Source: Odiellus spinosus (taxonomy: Eukaryota > Arthropoda > Arachnida > Opiliones > Phalangiidae). Taken from it: a stretch of 64,000 nt of DNA. Each line of letters starts with the position of its first letter. Positions within the stretch are counted from its first letter, which is position 1. Under the pieces are notes generated by a model. It searched no databases. It was not told the DNA's origin and worked only from the letters and a program-made list of their open reading frames with translations. The position numbers and the translations under genes were made by a program. The DNA is taken from assembly GCA_963920705.1 (NCBI GenBank), contig OY987236.1, positions 12,758,190 to 12,822,189 of the forward strand, read 5' to 3'. Below, in pieces: positions 13,046 to 22,800 of the stretch.

Positions 13046-13761
13046 TAAAGGAAAAGCATTTTTGAGGGGGCCAAATTTGAGAGGAAGTATAAAGCTCTGG
13101 CCCAAGGTAGGAGGTAGAGCTTGACATTCCAGCCACTACATCTAACAATATGCTCTAATAATGGGTGTAAACAAGAAATCACGCATATTAGATGAATTTT
13201 AGTTGAGGTTTATACTTCTTTCTTACTCTGAGTACTCTCTTCTATTTACTTCTGCAATTTAAATTATCACTTCACTTTCTTTGTAACGTAAAATTAACGA
13301 AATTGATTAAATTTCAACTTTTAATCTTTAATGAATGAATTTAGATAATATTACTACTTTCACTCATGGCTTGTACAAATAGTCAAATACATTTTAACTC
13401 TCGTCAGCGAGTCACACGCGACAATTTTCTCATAATGATACATTTTGTATAAAAAAGTTCAGTTTGGCCAAAAATAAACCAAAAATTACATTTTGTCATT
13501 TCACTGTTTAAGAAATTAAGAATGTTGGAAGATTCTAAATATTTGTAATAATCTTACCTCTAACTTAAACTCAAAATTTTGGGAGGTTTAATATCTCATA
13601 TGTTAAAAGTTTCTAAGCGTAACGTACATATCAAAATATTTTTTTCCTTGACTATCGAAAAAAAATGGAAAACTGCTCTGGTAAATCAAAATTCAAAATG
13701 CAGTATCTTTTATACAAAATAAACTCTCGTTCGACTTATGAATAGTTTCATTCTAATAAAA
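13046..13761. other. Intergenic, no gene seen
   Basis: AT-rich sequence between the group A cluster and the ankyrin/SOCS gene. No exon or repeat I can support. Confidence 0.35.
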
Positions 13762-13942
13762 TTAAAGGAAGAATGCAACCTAACAATGATTTTCTATCAA
13801 TTTAAATAACACTAATCCACTAGTAAAGAAAAATATAACCAAATATTTGGTTTTAAATTTGTTTAGTAGAATTGGGGCTTATTTAAAGATAAGGAATCGA
13901 TAGAAAAATCACTCGTTGATCAGGTTCTATTCTTCCTTTAAC
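13762..13942. repeat. Group B MITE, short complete copy
   Basis: It begins TTAAAGGAAGAATGCAACC and ends ...TTCTTCCTTTAA, with inverted arms containing TCTATCAATTT / AATCGATAGAAA. It lacks the central block of the 59130 copy and lies just past the stop codon of the ankyrin/SOCS-box gene. Confidence 0.75.
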
Positions 13943-13963
13943 GCTTTAAAAGAGTAGAAAATT

Positions 13964-16164
13964 TTATTTGTGTTCATCGTACTCTAAAAAGAGATATTGC
14001 TGGATACTAGTTGGTATTGGTAAATCTTTAATGTGTCTTAATCGCTTATGTCCCATTGAAGTTCTAATAGCGTAACGACAATAATGTTGTAGAGAGCGCG
14101 GTTTAGAAGCTATTTCCCTATACCATTCGTATTTATTCCTAAAACTAATCGATCTAGAGCTATTTTGAGCACTCTCCGTTGCCCCGCGGCGATTCGAATT
14201 CGAAGCTGCGGCCCAATTGTTACCGGGAGCATCTTCTCCCCCAAATTCTTGAAATCTGTGCCTACGAAGACCGTCGTTATTTACGCCTCCGTTGTCGAAA
14301 AACTCCAAATTAGGATTTTCATTCTGATTATGGTTCCAAAAGGGAAAACGGGGTAAGAAGTAATTGTGATGAGCCAGTTCATTATGATTTTGCGCGGCAG
14401 CGGCTGGCTGCAAATGGGGAAATTCTTCCGGTGGTGGATTTTGCCGTTGATCGAAAGGACGCGGTGATGTTGGAGGAACGGTCAAATTAAGGGAAGACAA
14501 TGGAGGAATGTGCAAGGAACTTTTGATGATTGCTTTTAATATAGTAAGATCCGTATTTCCTGGTCTCATTTCTGACTGAATCAACGTATAACCTCGTTGG
14601 TTGCAAATGTTGAAATTGGAACCGCATGATATTAAAAAGGCAGCCAAATCAGGCCTTCTTCGGAAGCGTACGCCATCGCTGAAACTAACATAGTGAAGCG
14701 GAGTTAAACCTGGAATATGAAGAATAAAATAAAATGAAGGAAACATAATAATTTCAAAACAAATTTAAAGTAAACATGGAACCTGACTCGAATATGGCTT
14801 GTCAAATTTATCAAGCAGAAAACTCGCGAATTTAACCATAAGAAATTCCCAAGGCTGTTTTAAAGTGTTTTTAATTGGCGCAAGATCAATTTGACAAGGC
14901 CAGACTAGAGTCAGGTTGCGTGTCTAATTTAAAATAATTGGTTTGAAAAAATTACGATAATGACCGGCGTAATCCGGCAAATTAACGTCGCAATTGTAGC
15001 CTTTCAATACTAGAAGTTTAAGTATCTCCGGAACCACGGCTTCCATTTCAAGATTATAAAGGACTGCATAGTCCAGAGAAGAGAATCCCGAACAATTTCT
15101 TAAATTAACATCAGAGCCGTGTCGCAAAAGTTCTTCCACACATTTTACCAATCCATGCATGACACAGAAATGCAATGGCGTATCTCCTACGCAAACACCG
15201 GGAAATTTTATAAATCTTTAATGTTTTATTAAAAAATTATGAAAAAAAGGATTCTAAAATCTTACCAGACTCTGAACCGGGTAGAGATAGGATATCTCTA
15301 CCAATGGCATTGTGCAAATGGGCTAAAATGCATTCTTCCAACCCTCGTTCAGCGGCGATGTACAGCGATGTTCTACCCTTTTCATCAACAGAATTGTAAT
15401 CGGCACCATATTGAATAAGTTCTTTAATACAAGCTGTATGACCATTAGCAGCGGCTAGGATACCAGAAGAAGATATTTAATAAGAATTAATGATTTTTAT
15501 CTTTATAAAAGCTCACCATACCTAAATGGAGAGGCGTGCTCCCACCGAGAAAAGGGACAGCTGGAATAACCGAATACAAATTCAAGTGGATTCTTTTAAA
15601 TTTGCGAGGATTTTTGTTACCAGTATAACAGCCTTTTTTGGAATATTTTGTCGAGACGCAACAGTCCGCTCCCGCATCAAGAAGCATTTTCAGGCACTCG
15701 TACTGGCCATTCTCCGCAGCCATATGAACTAAATTTAAAAAGTAGCCAAACTTAACATGGATAATAAAATAACTTAATAGACTAAATAGAGTAAAGTTTG
15801 ACGTACCTGCAGTTACATCAAATCGATCCTTGGCATTTAAATCAGCTTGAATTAATGATAAATATTAAATCCCAGCTCCTGGTACAATGTTTTATACCAT
15901 AATTTAAAAAGAAACAAACTTACCCCCATATTCGATTAAGAGTTTCAAACATACAGCATGGCCCTTTGCCGCTGCTGTCTGACACGGTGTTAAGTAATTT
16001 AGAGACATGTAGAATTGAGATTTCGTATATTCTTCCGCATTTACATTTACGTTTGATTCTAATAGACTCTTTAATAATAGAAAATTACCATTTTCTGCCG
16101 CTTCAACTAGGCTTTTACCCCTTTCAATCTGATTTGAATTTCTTCGATTATTATCAACCTCCAT
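13964..16164 (-). CDS. Ankyrin-repeat and SOCS-box protein (ASB-like)
   Basis: Six exons on minus: 15924-16164, 15807-15845, 15522-15728, 15266-15455, 14965-15186, 13964-14709; the junctions are phase 1. The start is ATG 16164 (MEVDNNRRN). The expected product is about 547 aa: some seven to eight ankyrin repeats (TPLHL, NGHTAC, GDTPLHF and GLTPLHY motifs), a disordered Asn/Pro-rich stretch, then a C-terminal SOCS box (SLQHYCRYAIR, LPIPTSIQQYL). SOCS boxes recruit elongin B/C and Cullin-5, so a substrate-adaptor role in ubiquitylation is inferred. Exon 4 has one extra base (run at 15420-15422): read literally, IKE is followed by a frameshift and an early TGA near 15385, although the repeat consensus continues in the next frame. 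The exon 5 donor (GTCATT) is weak; GTAATT nearby would add four residues. Confidence 0.88.
14780..14917. repeat. Group E MITE in an intron of the ASB-like gene
   Basis: Inverted ends AACCTGACTCG... and ...AGAGTCAGGTT flank a 138-bp unit whose arms share GGC(C)TTGTCAAATTGATC. A longer relative lies at 39835-40330. It sits in the last intron of the ankyrin/SOCS gene. Confidence 0.7.
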
Positions 16165-16663
16165 TCTCTTCGATTGCAAGGAAATAAATGAAAAACCGAG
16201 ACCAGACTCTTCAAACTAAAACTAAGCCTACTTTCAAAACTCCAGATGGCACTAAACGCCTTTTTTATTCAGGAGCCAAAAGCCGCGAAATATAAACTAC
16301 CTTTTTGCGTGTTTTATTTCCAGCATAGCGGGTAGAAAGAATAGTAGTAGAAGGCCATGCTCTAATTGGTTGAAAACCAACCAGTGTAAGGAGACAAATT
16401 TAACTAATAAATGAAACAAGATGGTCAAGCCCATAGGAATAGCTAGACCCCTGACATTGTAAAAGAGGCTGAAAGGAATGATTCTATAGCAGGGGTGTGT
16501 TATGCAGGCATAAACGCTCTTTAAACAATTTGAATGGCGTCTCGAGATTCCTTTAAACACGAAGTTGCGGAAATTTCTCGAGCCGACTATATGACCGTGA
16601 TCGTTTTTATGCGATATATTGAAAAAGACGAATATCCCCGCAGTCATTGCATTCAAATAATGT
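16165..16663. other. 5' flank of the ASB-like gene
   Basis: Presumed promoter region. It has no recognisable element and no coding frame with a domain. Confidence 0.3.
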
Positions 16664-17060
16664 TTTCCAAATCATGTTTTCCAAATCATGATTTGAAAAA
16701 CATGTTTTTCAAATCATGTTTTTCAAATCATGTTTTTCAAATCATGTTTTTCAAATCATGTTTTTCAAATCATGTTTTTCAAATCATGTTTTTCAAATCC
16801 TGTTTTTCAAAACCTGTTTTTCAAAACCTGTTTTTCAAAACCTGTTTTTCAAAACCTGTTTTTCAAAACCAGTTTTTCAAAACCAGTTTTTCAAAACCAG
16901 TTTTTCAAAACCTGTTTTTCAAAACCTGTTTTTCAAAACCTGTTTTTCAAAACCTGTTTTTCAAAACCTGTTTTTCAAAACCTGTTTTTCAAAACCTGTT
17001 TTTCAAAACATGTTTTTCAAAACATGTTTTTCAAAACATGTTTTTCAAAACATGTTTTTT
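16664..17060. repeat. 14-bp minisatellite, about 28 units
   Basis: Tandem units of TGTTTTTCAAAWCM. Variants lie in blocks: units ending TCATG first, then CCTG, then three CCAG units, then CCTG again, then CATG. Because 14 is not a multiple of three and the unit lacks stops, all three plus frames stay open; these frames are not genes. Confidence 0.95.
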
Positions 17061-17061
17061 A

Positions 17062-17527
17062 TTACTGACAGACTAGAACTCAAAACCGCATATGCTCCCT
17101 TCGCGACGACTTGTTTATTGTTTTCGAGTTTTCATTACTGACAGACTAACACTCAACACGCATAAGCCCCCTTACTATCTCGTTCGCGACGACTTGTTTA
17201 TTGTTTTCGAGTTTTCATTACTGACAGACTAACACTCAACACGCATAAGCCCCCTTACTATCTCGTTCGCGACGACTTGTTTATTGTTTTCGAGTTTTCA
17301 TTACTGACAGACTAACACTCAACACGCATAAGCCCCCTTAATATCTCGTTCGCGACGACTTGTTTATTGTTTTCGAGTTTTCATTACTGACAGACTAACA
17401 CTCAACACGCATAAGCTCCCTTACTATCTCGTTCGCGACGACTTGTTTATTGTTTTCGAGTTTTCATTACTGACAGACTAGAACTCAACAAGCATAAGCT
17501 CCCTTACTATCTCGTTCGCGACTAGTT
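17062..17527. repeat. 83-bp tandem satellite, about five and a half units
   Basis: The phrase ATTACTGACAGACTA starts at 17062, 17134, 17217, 17300, 17383 and 17466. The last five starts are exactly 83 bases apart; the first unit is 72 bases. Each unit has CTCGTTCGCGACGACTTG and GTTTTCGAGTTTTC. It directly abuts the 14-bp minisatellite. Confidence 0.95.
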
Positions 17528-18022
17528 GTTTTCGATACGATGACGTTTTTCGTCATTTCTGGGACACCGACTTCAGACTTCAGACTTCAGACTTCAGACT
17601 ACCAGCACGACTCAAAACACTAGCTAGAACCTATACAAGTATAGGGTCTAGCTAAAAATGCGAAAATTCTAATATTGCCTTGCCAAAGCAAGGCTTTCTA
17701 CTCCTCTTCTTTTTACTCTCTATATTTCCAGTGACCATCGGAATAATAGAAAATCATGTAGAAAAGAAAAAAAAGACCAACTCGTAATTTTTCTTTAAGA
17801 AATTTATTCATTATTAAATCCTACATTAGTTTCTTATAAGTGTACCTAGAATTCATTGTACTAAACCCAACTCCACGATTCACCCTGAGAGTTCCCCTTC
17901 TAAAAATGGCCACATGATTAATATTTAGAAATATTTAACACAGTTTCAACTTAGTAATATCATCATTTTGGCCAAAATATTGTTCGATAGTTAAGCCTAT
18001 TTATGGCAGACTTCTCGCGCCG
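17528..18022. other. Spacer with small hairpins
   Basis: It holds a short CTTCAGACTT repeat at about 17570-17598 and two hairpins: 17621-17654 (TAGCTAGAACCTATAC and its complement) and about 17675-17695 (GCCTTGC...GCAAGGC). No gene is seen. Confidence 0.45.
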
Positions 18023-18030
18023 GTCTTGCC
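18023..18030. repeat. Left 8-bp target-site duplication
   Basis: GTCTTGCC directly precedes the left inverted repeat and is identical to 19212-19219 just after the right one. Confidence 0.85.
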
Positions 18031-19211
18031 CATAGATATCGTATATATAACTGGCTAGATACATTTCCCTGGGTTAGGCCCGAGGAGTAAAACGCGGAGG
18101 GGACAAATAGCAGACGACGGCTATTATCTGGGGAAAAATCTGAACAGCGCCATCTATATTAGATACCTGGAACCTCTAATTAAGTGCTTTTTCAAAAACC
18201 CGCGGGAATTTTTGTTTCTTTTGTAAAGAAACTATAAGAAATAAAACTCGGCTATTTTTGAAGCAAGTGTTTTTTTTTAATACAAAATGGTTAAAACCTG
18301 TTCGTTTTCACATTGCCGTAATAAGTTAACCACTAGAAAAGAAATATCTTTTCACATGTATGAACAAAACTACTCAAGAATTAAGTAAATTAATAACTAA
18401 TATCATGCAAATTTATAGATTTCCCATATCCAACCCGGAATTACATGCCAAATGGATTGAGGCTGTTGATTTAGATGATTTTAGGCCTAATTCCAATTCC
18501 TTCATTTGCAGCGAACATTTTTTGGAAAGTGATATTGTCCACCGAAATGGCAAACGATTTCTTTCAAAGCAAGCAATACCTTCCAAGGTTTATACTTAAG
18601 CAATTACACTTTTTCGTAGTGTTTAATCAACAATTTTTTATTTATACGAAGAATCTGCAAAAACCGACGTATTCTGATGTTTTACCTCTAAATTTTGATC
18701 ATGAAACTTTGCGTGTAGGTAATTTAATTGAATCTATTTGAAAAGTATTACGGTTCCCTTGTCATGCAAAGTCAAAATATTCACCCATTTTGCTCGTCTT
18801 GTAGTCAGTTCTAGAACTTGTATCGTAATTGTAAGCAGAGTTAAACTGAAATTCCATTATAGAGAAGGCCAAGGGTTAGCGAACCAAATAATATTTATTG
18901 ATTTAAATAATATATATGTTATATTTACCTTTTAAAAATTGATGGATCATGTAAAAAACAACTTTTTTAACACGTTTTGAGCCGATTTCATTCTCTTCTG
19001 TCGAATAATATTAAAAAAAAAACATTTTCTGGCCGAAGCGGGAAAATTAAACTTCTCGCATTTTGAGCTTTCCATTTTCGGGTATAGATGGCGCTGATCT
19101 GATTTTTCCCCAGCATTGTAGGTCTCCATAGCCGTAGTCTGCTATCTATACCTCCCGTATTTTCCCTCGATTTAATACGGTATCTAGCCAGTTATATATA
19201 CGATATCTATG
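18031..19211 (+). mobile_element. P-element-like DNA transposon, short derivative
   Basis: The 1,181-bp unit begins CATAGATATCGTATATATAA and ends with the exact complement. Imperfect terminal inverted repeats of about 128 bp run 18031-18157 and 19083-19211, with perfect outer ~32 bases and an inner perfect block around GCGCCATCTATA. It is flanked by an identical 8-base direct repeat GTCTTGCC (18023-18030 and 19212-19219), the target-duplication length of P elements. The only gene inside encodes a THAP zinc finger, the DNA-binding domain of P-element transposases. No catalytic region is present, so the copy is non-autonomous. hAT elements also make 8-bp duplications, but the THAP domain favours P. 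Confidence 0.85.
18287..18714 (+). CDS. THAP-domain protein inside the P-like element
   Basis: Exon 1 18287-18357 (MVKTCSFSHCRNKL...) ends ...CACAT|GTATGA. A 61-bp intron ends TTTATAG|A, and exon 2 starts at 18419. Joined, it reads ISFHIFP then WIEAV...FICSEHF...AIPS, the complete C2CH THAP signature: C-x4-C, then C-x2-H, plus the AIPS box. A possible third exon 18652-18714 (after AAG|GTTTAT) ends at a GTAGGT donor, with a final mini-exon (7 codons and stop) near 18840. If exon 2 is not spliced onward it stops at 18599. In all cases the product is little more than a DNA-binding domain of about 80-110 residues. THAP domains bind transposon ends; a truncated one could act as a repressor, which is inference. 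Confidence 0.75.
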
Positions 19212-19219
19212 GTCTTGCC
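19212..19219. repeat. Right 8-bp target-site duplication
   Basis: GTCTTGCC follows the right inverted repeat and matches 18023-18030 exactly. Confidence 0.85.
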
Positions 19220-19854
19220 TTGGCTTCCATTCGATAAAATATTTTTAAGTTAATAAAAAAAAAAACCTCCAAAAAGGAGAGTGTAACAAAAAAAAAAAAA
19301 CAAACTTTATGGAAATCCGAGGGTACATTTATTCGGGTATGGACACAAAGATAGAACTTCATTAAAGGGACTATGTGATTTTGAAATCCCCTTTAAGTCG
19401 CCTTCTTTTATAGCTTAGCATACGAAGTTGACCATAACAAATTGTACAGTCAAAGCTAGGCTGTGTGCACAAGGGAAGAGCATTTTAAAGTGGCAAGTTA
19501 CAGAGCAGATAGGGCCTTTAAAGGGAAATAAGCCCATAAATAAAACCCAGGCTCTACAGTCTATACGTAAACAGCGCCACCCCTACCTCAAGTTGGCCGT
19601 TGCATTAACCTCAACTAATTATGCATTTCTAATCGAAGTTTTCTATCTTTCGAGAAGTAGTAGATATGCGAAGCGTTCGGGTGAAACTATTCCAATCGAG
19701 GCTACTGTTCCGTAACTATCCCTGCAACTTTATAGTACAATTTTGGTGGAATTCTGGAGCTAGGATAAAGTTAGAGGGGATATTTACGATAGCCCGGCTT
19801 ATCATCAATACCCGAATAAATGGACCCCATGAGAGAAAATCCAATTTCTTTTCT
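19220..19854. repeat. Mindin-like gene 3' flank with a complete group A MITE (19362-19522)
   Basis: The MITE runs from TTAAAGGGACTATGTG at 19362 to GCAGATAGGGCCTTTAA at 19522 with interior TAGCTTAGCATACGAAGTT and a Cys-free, stop-rich sequence. The rest of the interval is unremarkable; two A-rich runs lie near 19255 and 19290. Confidence 0.7.
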
Positions 19855-22800
19855 TCACCAAACAAAATAGTCCTTGGTCGATCTACAATTTCGGGTACTA
19901 CCACACCATCTCGTTTCCCTAACAGGGGGGCATTGTTTTCCACCCGGTTGTGGGTGTTTTAGTATTTGTTTGTGTCTGGTTGACTCGCCGAAGGAACACG
20001 TCTTGCTGCAGGGACTCCATTCGGACCATTCACTCACTTTACAAGGTCTGGGTAATTTTGGCTCTGGATCAAAATCAAATTTAAAAGACGAGACGTTTTT
20101 TGTAACCATTTGCATAAAAAAGTTAAAAAAAACGTAACCTTCAATCAAAAAATAAACCGTGTCAATTTATAAAAGTCAAGATTTTATTTAAAATCTAGGC
20201 GGAAAAAGGGTTGTACTGTGATAAGGTCAAAACTTTCAATAAGAAAATATTCAAGGGCGATACTAACCAAAAATTTAAATTGAAAATATTTGAATATTAT
20301 AATAAAGATCAACGTTTGCTTCAATCCTTCAAACTGACATAAAGAGTTGCTAAACTGGTAATAACTTGGGTTATTAGAGCAATAAAATCAGCTTCAGAGG
20401 TAGAGTCAAGCGAAACCACAAGTAAAATCGAGGCTAGGATTAGACCACTGGACTAATTATATATAATTCGTCCATGATCGACCCAATAAATGAAAATGTC
20501 ATTTTTTTCCGCTAATGGGAGGGCAGTCTTACTTTAAAGTTAAAATAATACAATATGAAACTTAAAACTTACTCTTTTTAATTTTATTTCTTCTATATTT
20601 CTTTTTGGGTTCTTGGTCATCCAGGGCCGTCGGGCTCGATACTTTATCAACCAATTCCCGCGCTAGGCCGTCTCGAGTGACGACGTCATTGTTGACCCTA
20701 GAGCCCAGATTCACTTTAGGAGGTGAAGTAACAGCGGTGCGTCCATCGTGTACCGCCGTGTCTCTCTGAAGACCCAAGAGCCTCTTCAACTCAAAATTAT
20801 CCTCCTTCTTTACAAAGTCTAATTCCTCAGTTTCAACAATACGCGCTTTGTTCTTATCGTGTCTGTGATGATGCGAACCCACATCCGTCAGTTTGCTATA
20901 GGTTAGACAAATACACCCGAAAGAAGTTACGGATAAGTAAAGAAAAAGGTGGAAGGACAGGGCATCATCCGAGGTCCCAAATACCTTTGAGCCCCGATGG
21001 GTTTCTTCCTGGTTAAGGGGATTAAGTGATGCACGTCGTACGTCTCTAAGAGCGTCAAACGGACGAGTGCTAGCTTGGGAAGATTCTTCTTGTGGGGGTA
21101 GAAGAAGGAATTGGCAGGGTGGCTCGGGAAATGGGCCGTGATGCGTGTCATCTTAGTCCTGGGCACCGTGTCCCAATTGGGCGCAGTAAAAGTGAACCCG
21201 TTATCAGTCCCGCCGTCGACCAGTTCCGAATCAATTTGAATCGATTTCACCCAATTGTGACGCCCTTCGTGCGAAGGACAAAGCTCCAAACTGTCCACTC
21301 CCACGAACCAATCGGGACTGGGAACGATTCGACTCATCAGCGATAACTAAGTGAATTCAAATAAGCTTAATCACGCCCAAAAATACAAAAGAATAAATTT
21401 CAGGTATAGATAGAGCATTCTTGGCGTGAATGATTCTAATTCCAAAAACCATTGCAAAATTTTGTTCGTGAAAAACTACAAGCGAATTTAACTTAGTGCT
21501 CTAGAGTAAGAGAAATCACCCTGAAAGCAAGCTTTATATTCCTCTGAGCGAGTCAGTCTAGACCATCGTCTAGCAACCTTTTTTTGTTCGACTCGCTGGG
21601 CAACATTTTTTTTCTGTTTTTGTCGAGATAACATTGAAAAAGAGCATTTTATTATTTAAAAATTGACTTTCCATTGCTCTATATAATATTGAATAAGAGC
21701 AAATAAACTTTCTGCAAGATTAAATGGAATTCGCTATAAACGAAAATAAATATATACAATAACCAATGAAGATAAACAGATCATTCTGATATTTACACAT
21801 TGTTATTGAATGACTGTTAAAAACCCGAACTGCGGCGTACTCGTGTTTAAAGTGAAAATAACTCTATTAATGCTAAAGAAGTGTTTCATCATATTTGCGC
21901 ATCATGTCACTGTGTTCATTGCGAGAAGTCATATATCTAATAATTTGAAATTACTTTCAAGGTTTTCGGATGGTTCCCCAAAAATGACCAATTGATATAG
22001 CATTTCTGCAATTATCAATTTAATAAGCTTTAATAAGTATTATAAACGGCCGTTTATAATCTTTAAGCCATTTATAATCAAAACAATAAGGTGTTTTTGA
22101 CTGCCAAGAATGCTCCGAATGTCCGTGTTAGTTTCTGTTATTACCCTGGTATGGTTCGTATCGACCATGAACTCTGATTCCGATATTCCCGCGCCTTGCT
22201 GGATTTCAGGCGAATAGAACTCGTCAAGTATGCCAGAGTGTCCACCTTGGGCCTCTTGAACCAGGCGATCCGTTTTACCCGTCTCCAGGAACAGTTTCAT
22301 GCCGTCCGAAGCCGTACCTCCGATCCTCCATAGTCTATATTTGTTATCGTGGCTACGACCTATAACCGAGACATGATACGATTAAGGTTATTTTCCAAGA
22401 ATTTTAAAATTACTCTTACACCTGTTCGGGGAAACTTCGAAAAACCCTTAATTTACATAATTTCCGTTACGCTCGAAGCTTTTTACCTCACGATTTTTTC
22501 TGGAATTTTGATTTTGAAAAAGGCGCAGGGCCAATAATAGCGTAACGACTTCGTACTAATAGTAGATGTTAAATTATTTAGAAGTAGAAAAATGAAGTTA
22601 TATCAACAACAGACTAATTTCTGAGCAATAGTGGCGTTCACATTTAATCGAAACTTTGAAACCTTTCTCAATCGTTTTGGAAGTTAGGTCAAACCGTGAA
22701 ATTTTGAGGTTAACTGTAGAGGTGTTTCGTCAAAAATGCCCAGTGTGAAAGTAGCTTAAAGGCCTCATCTGCTCTGACATTTGCCCCTATAAAATCATCT

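Noticed and set aside
16534-17141. Long plus-strand frames of repeated FFKTCFSKPVFQN-like peptide
   Set aside because: They are the translation of the 14-bp minisatellite, open in all three frames because the unit lacks stops.
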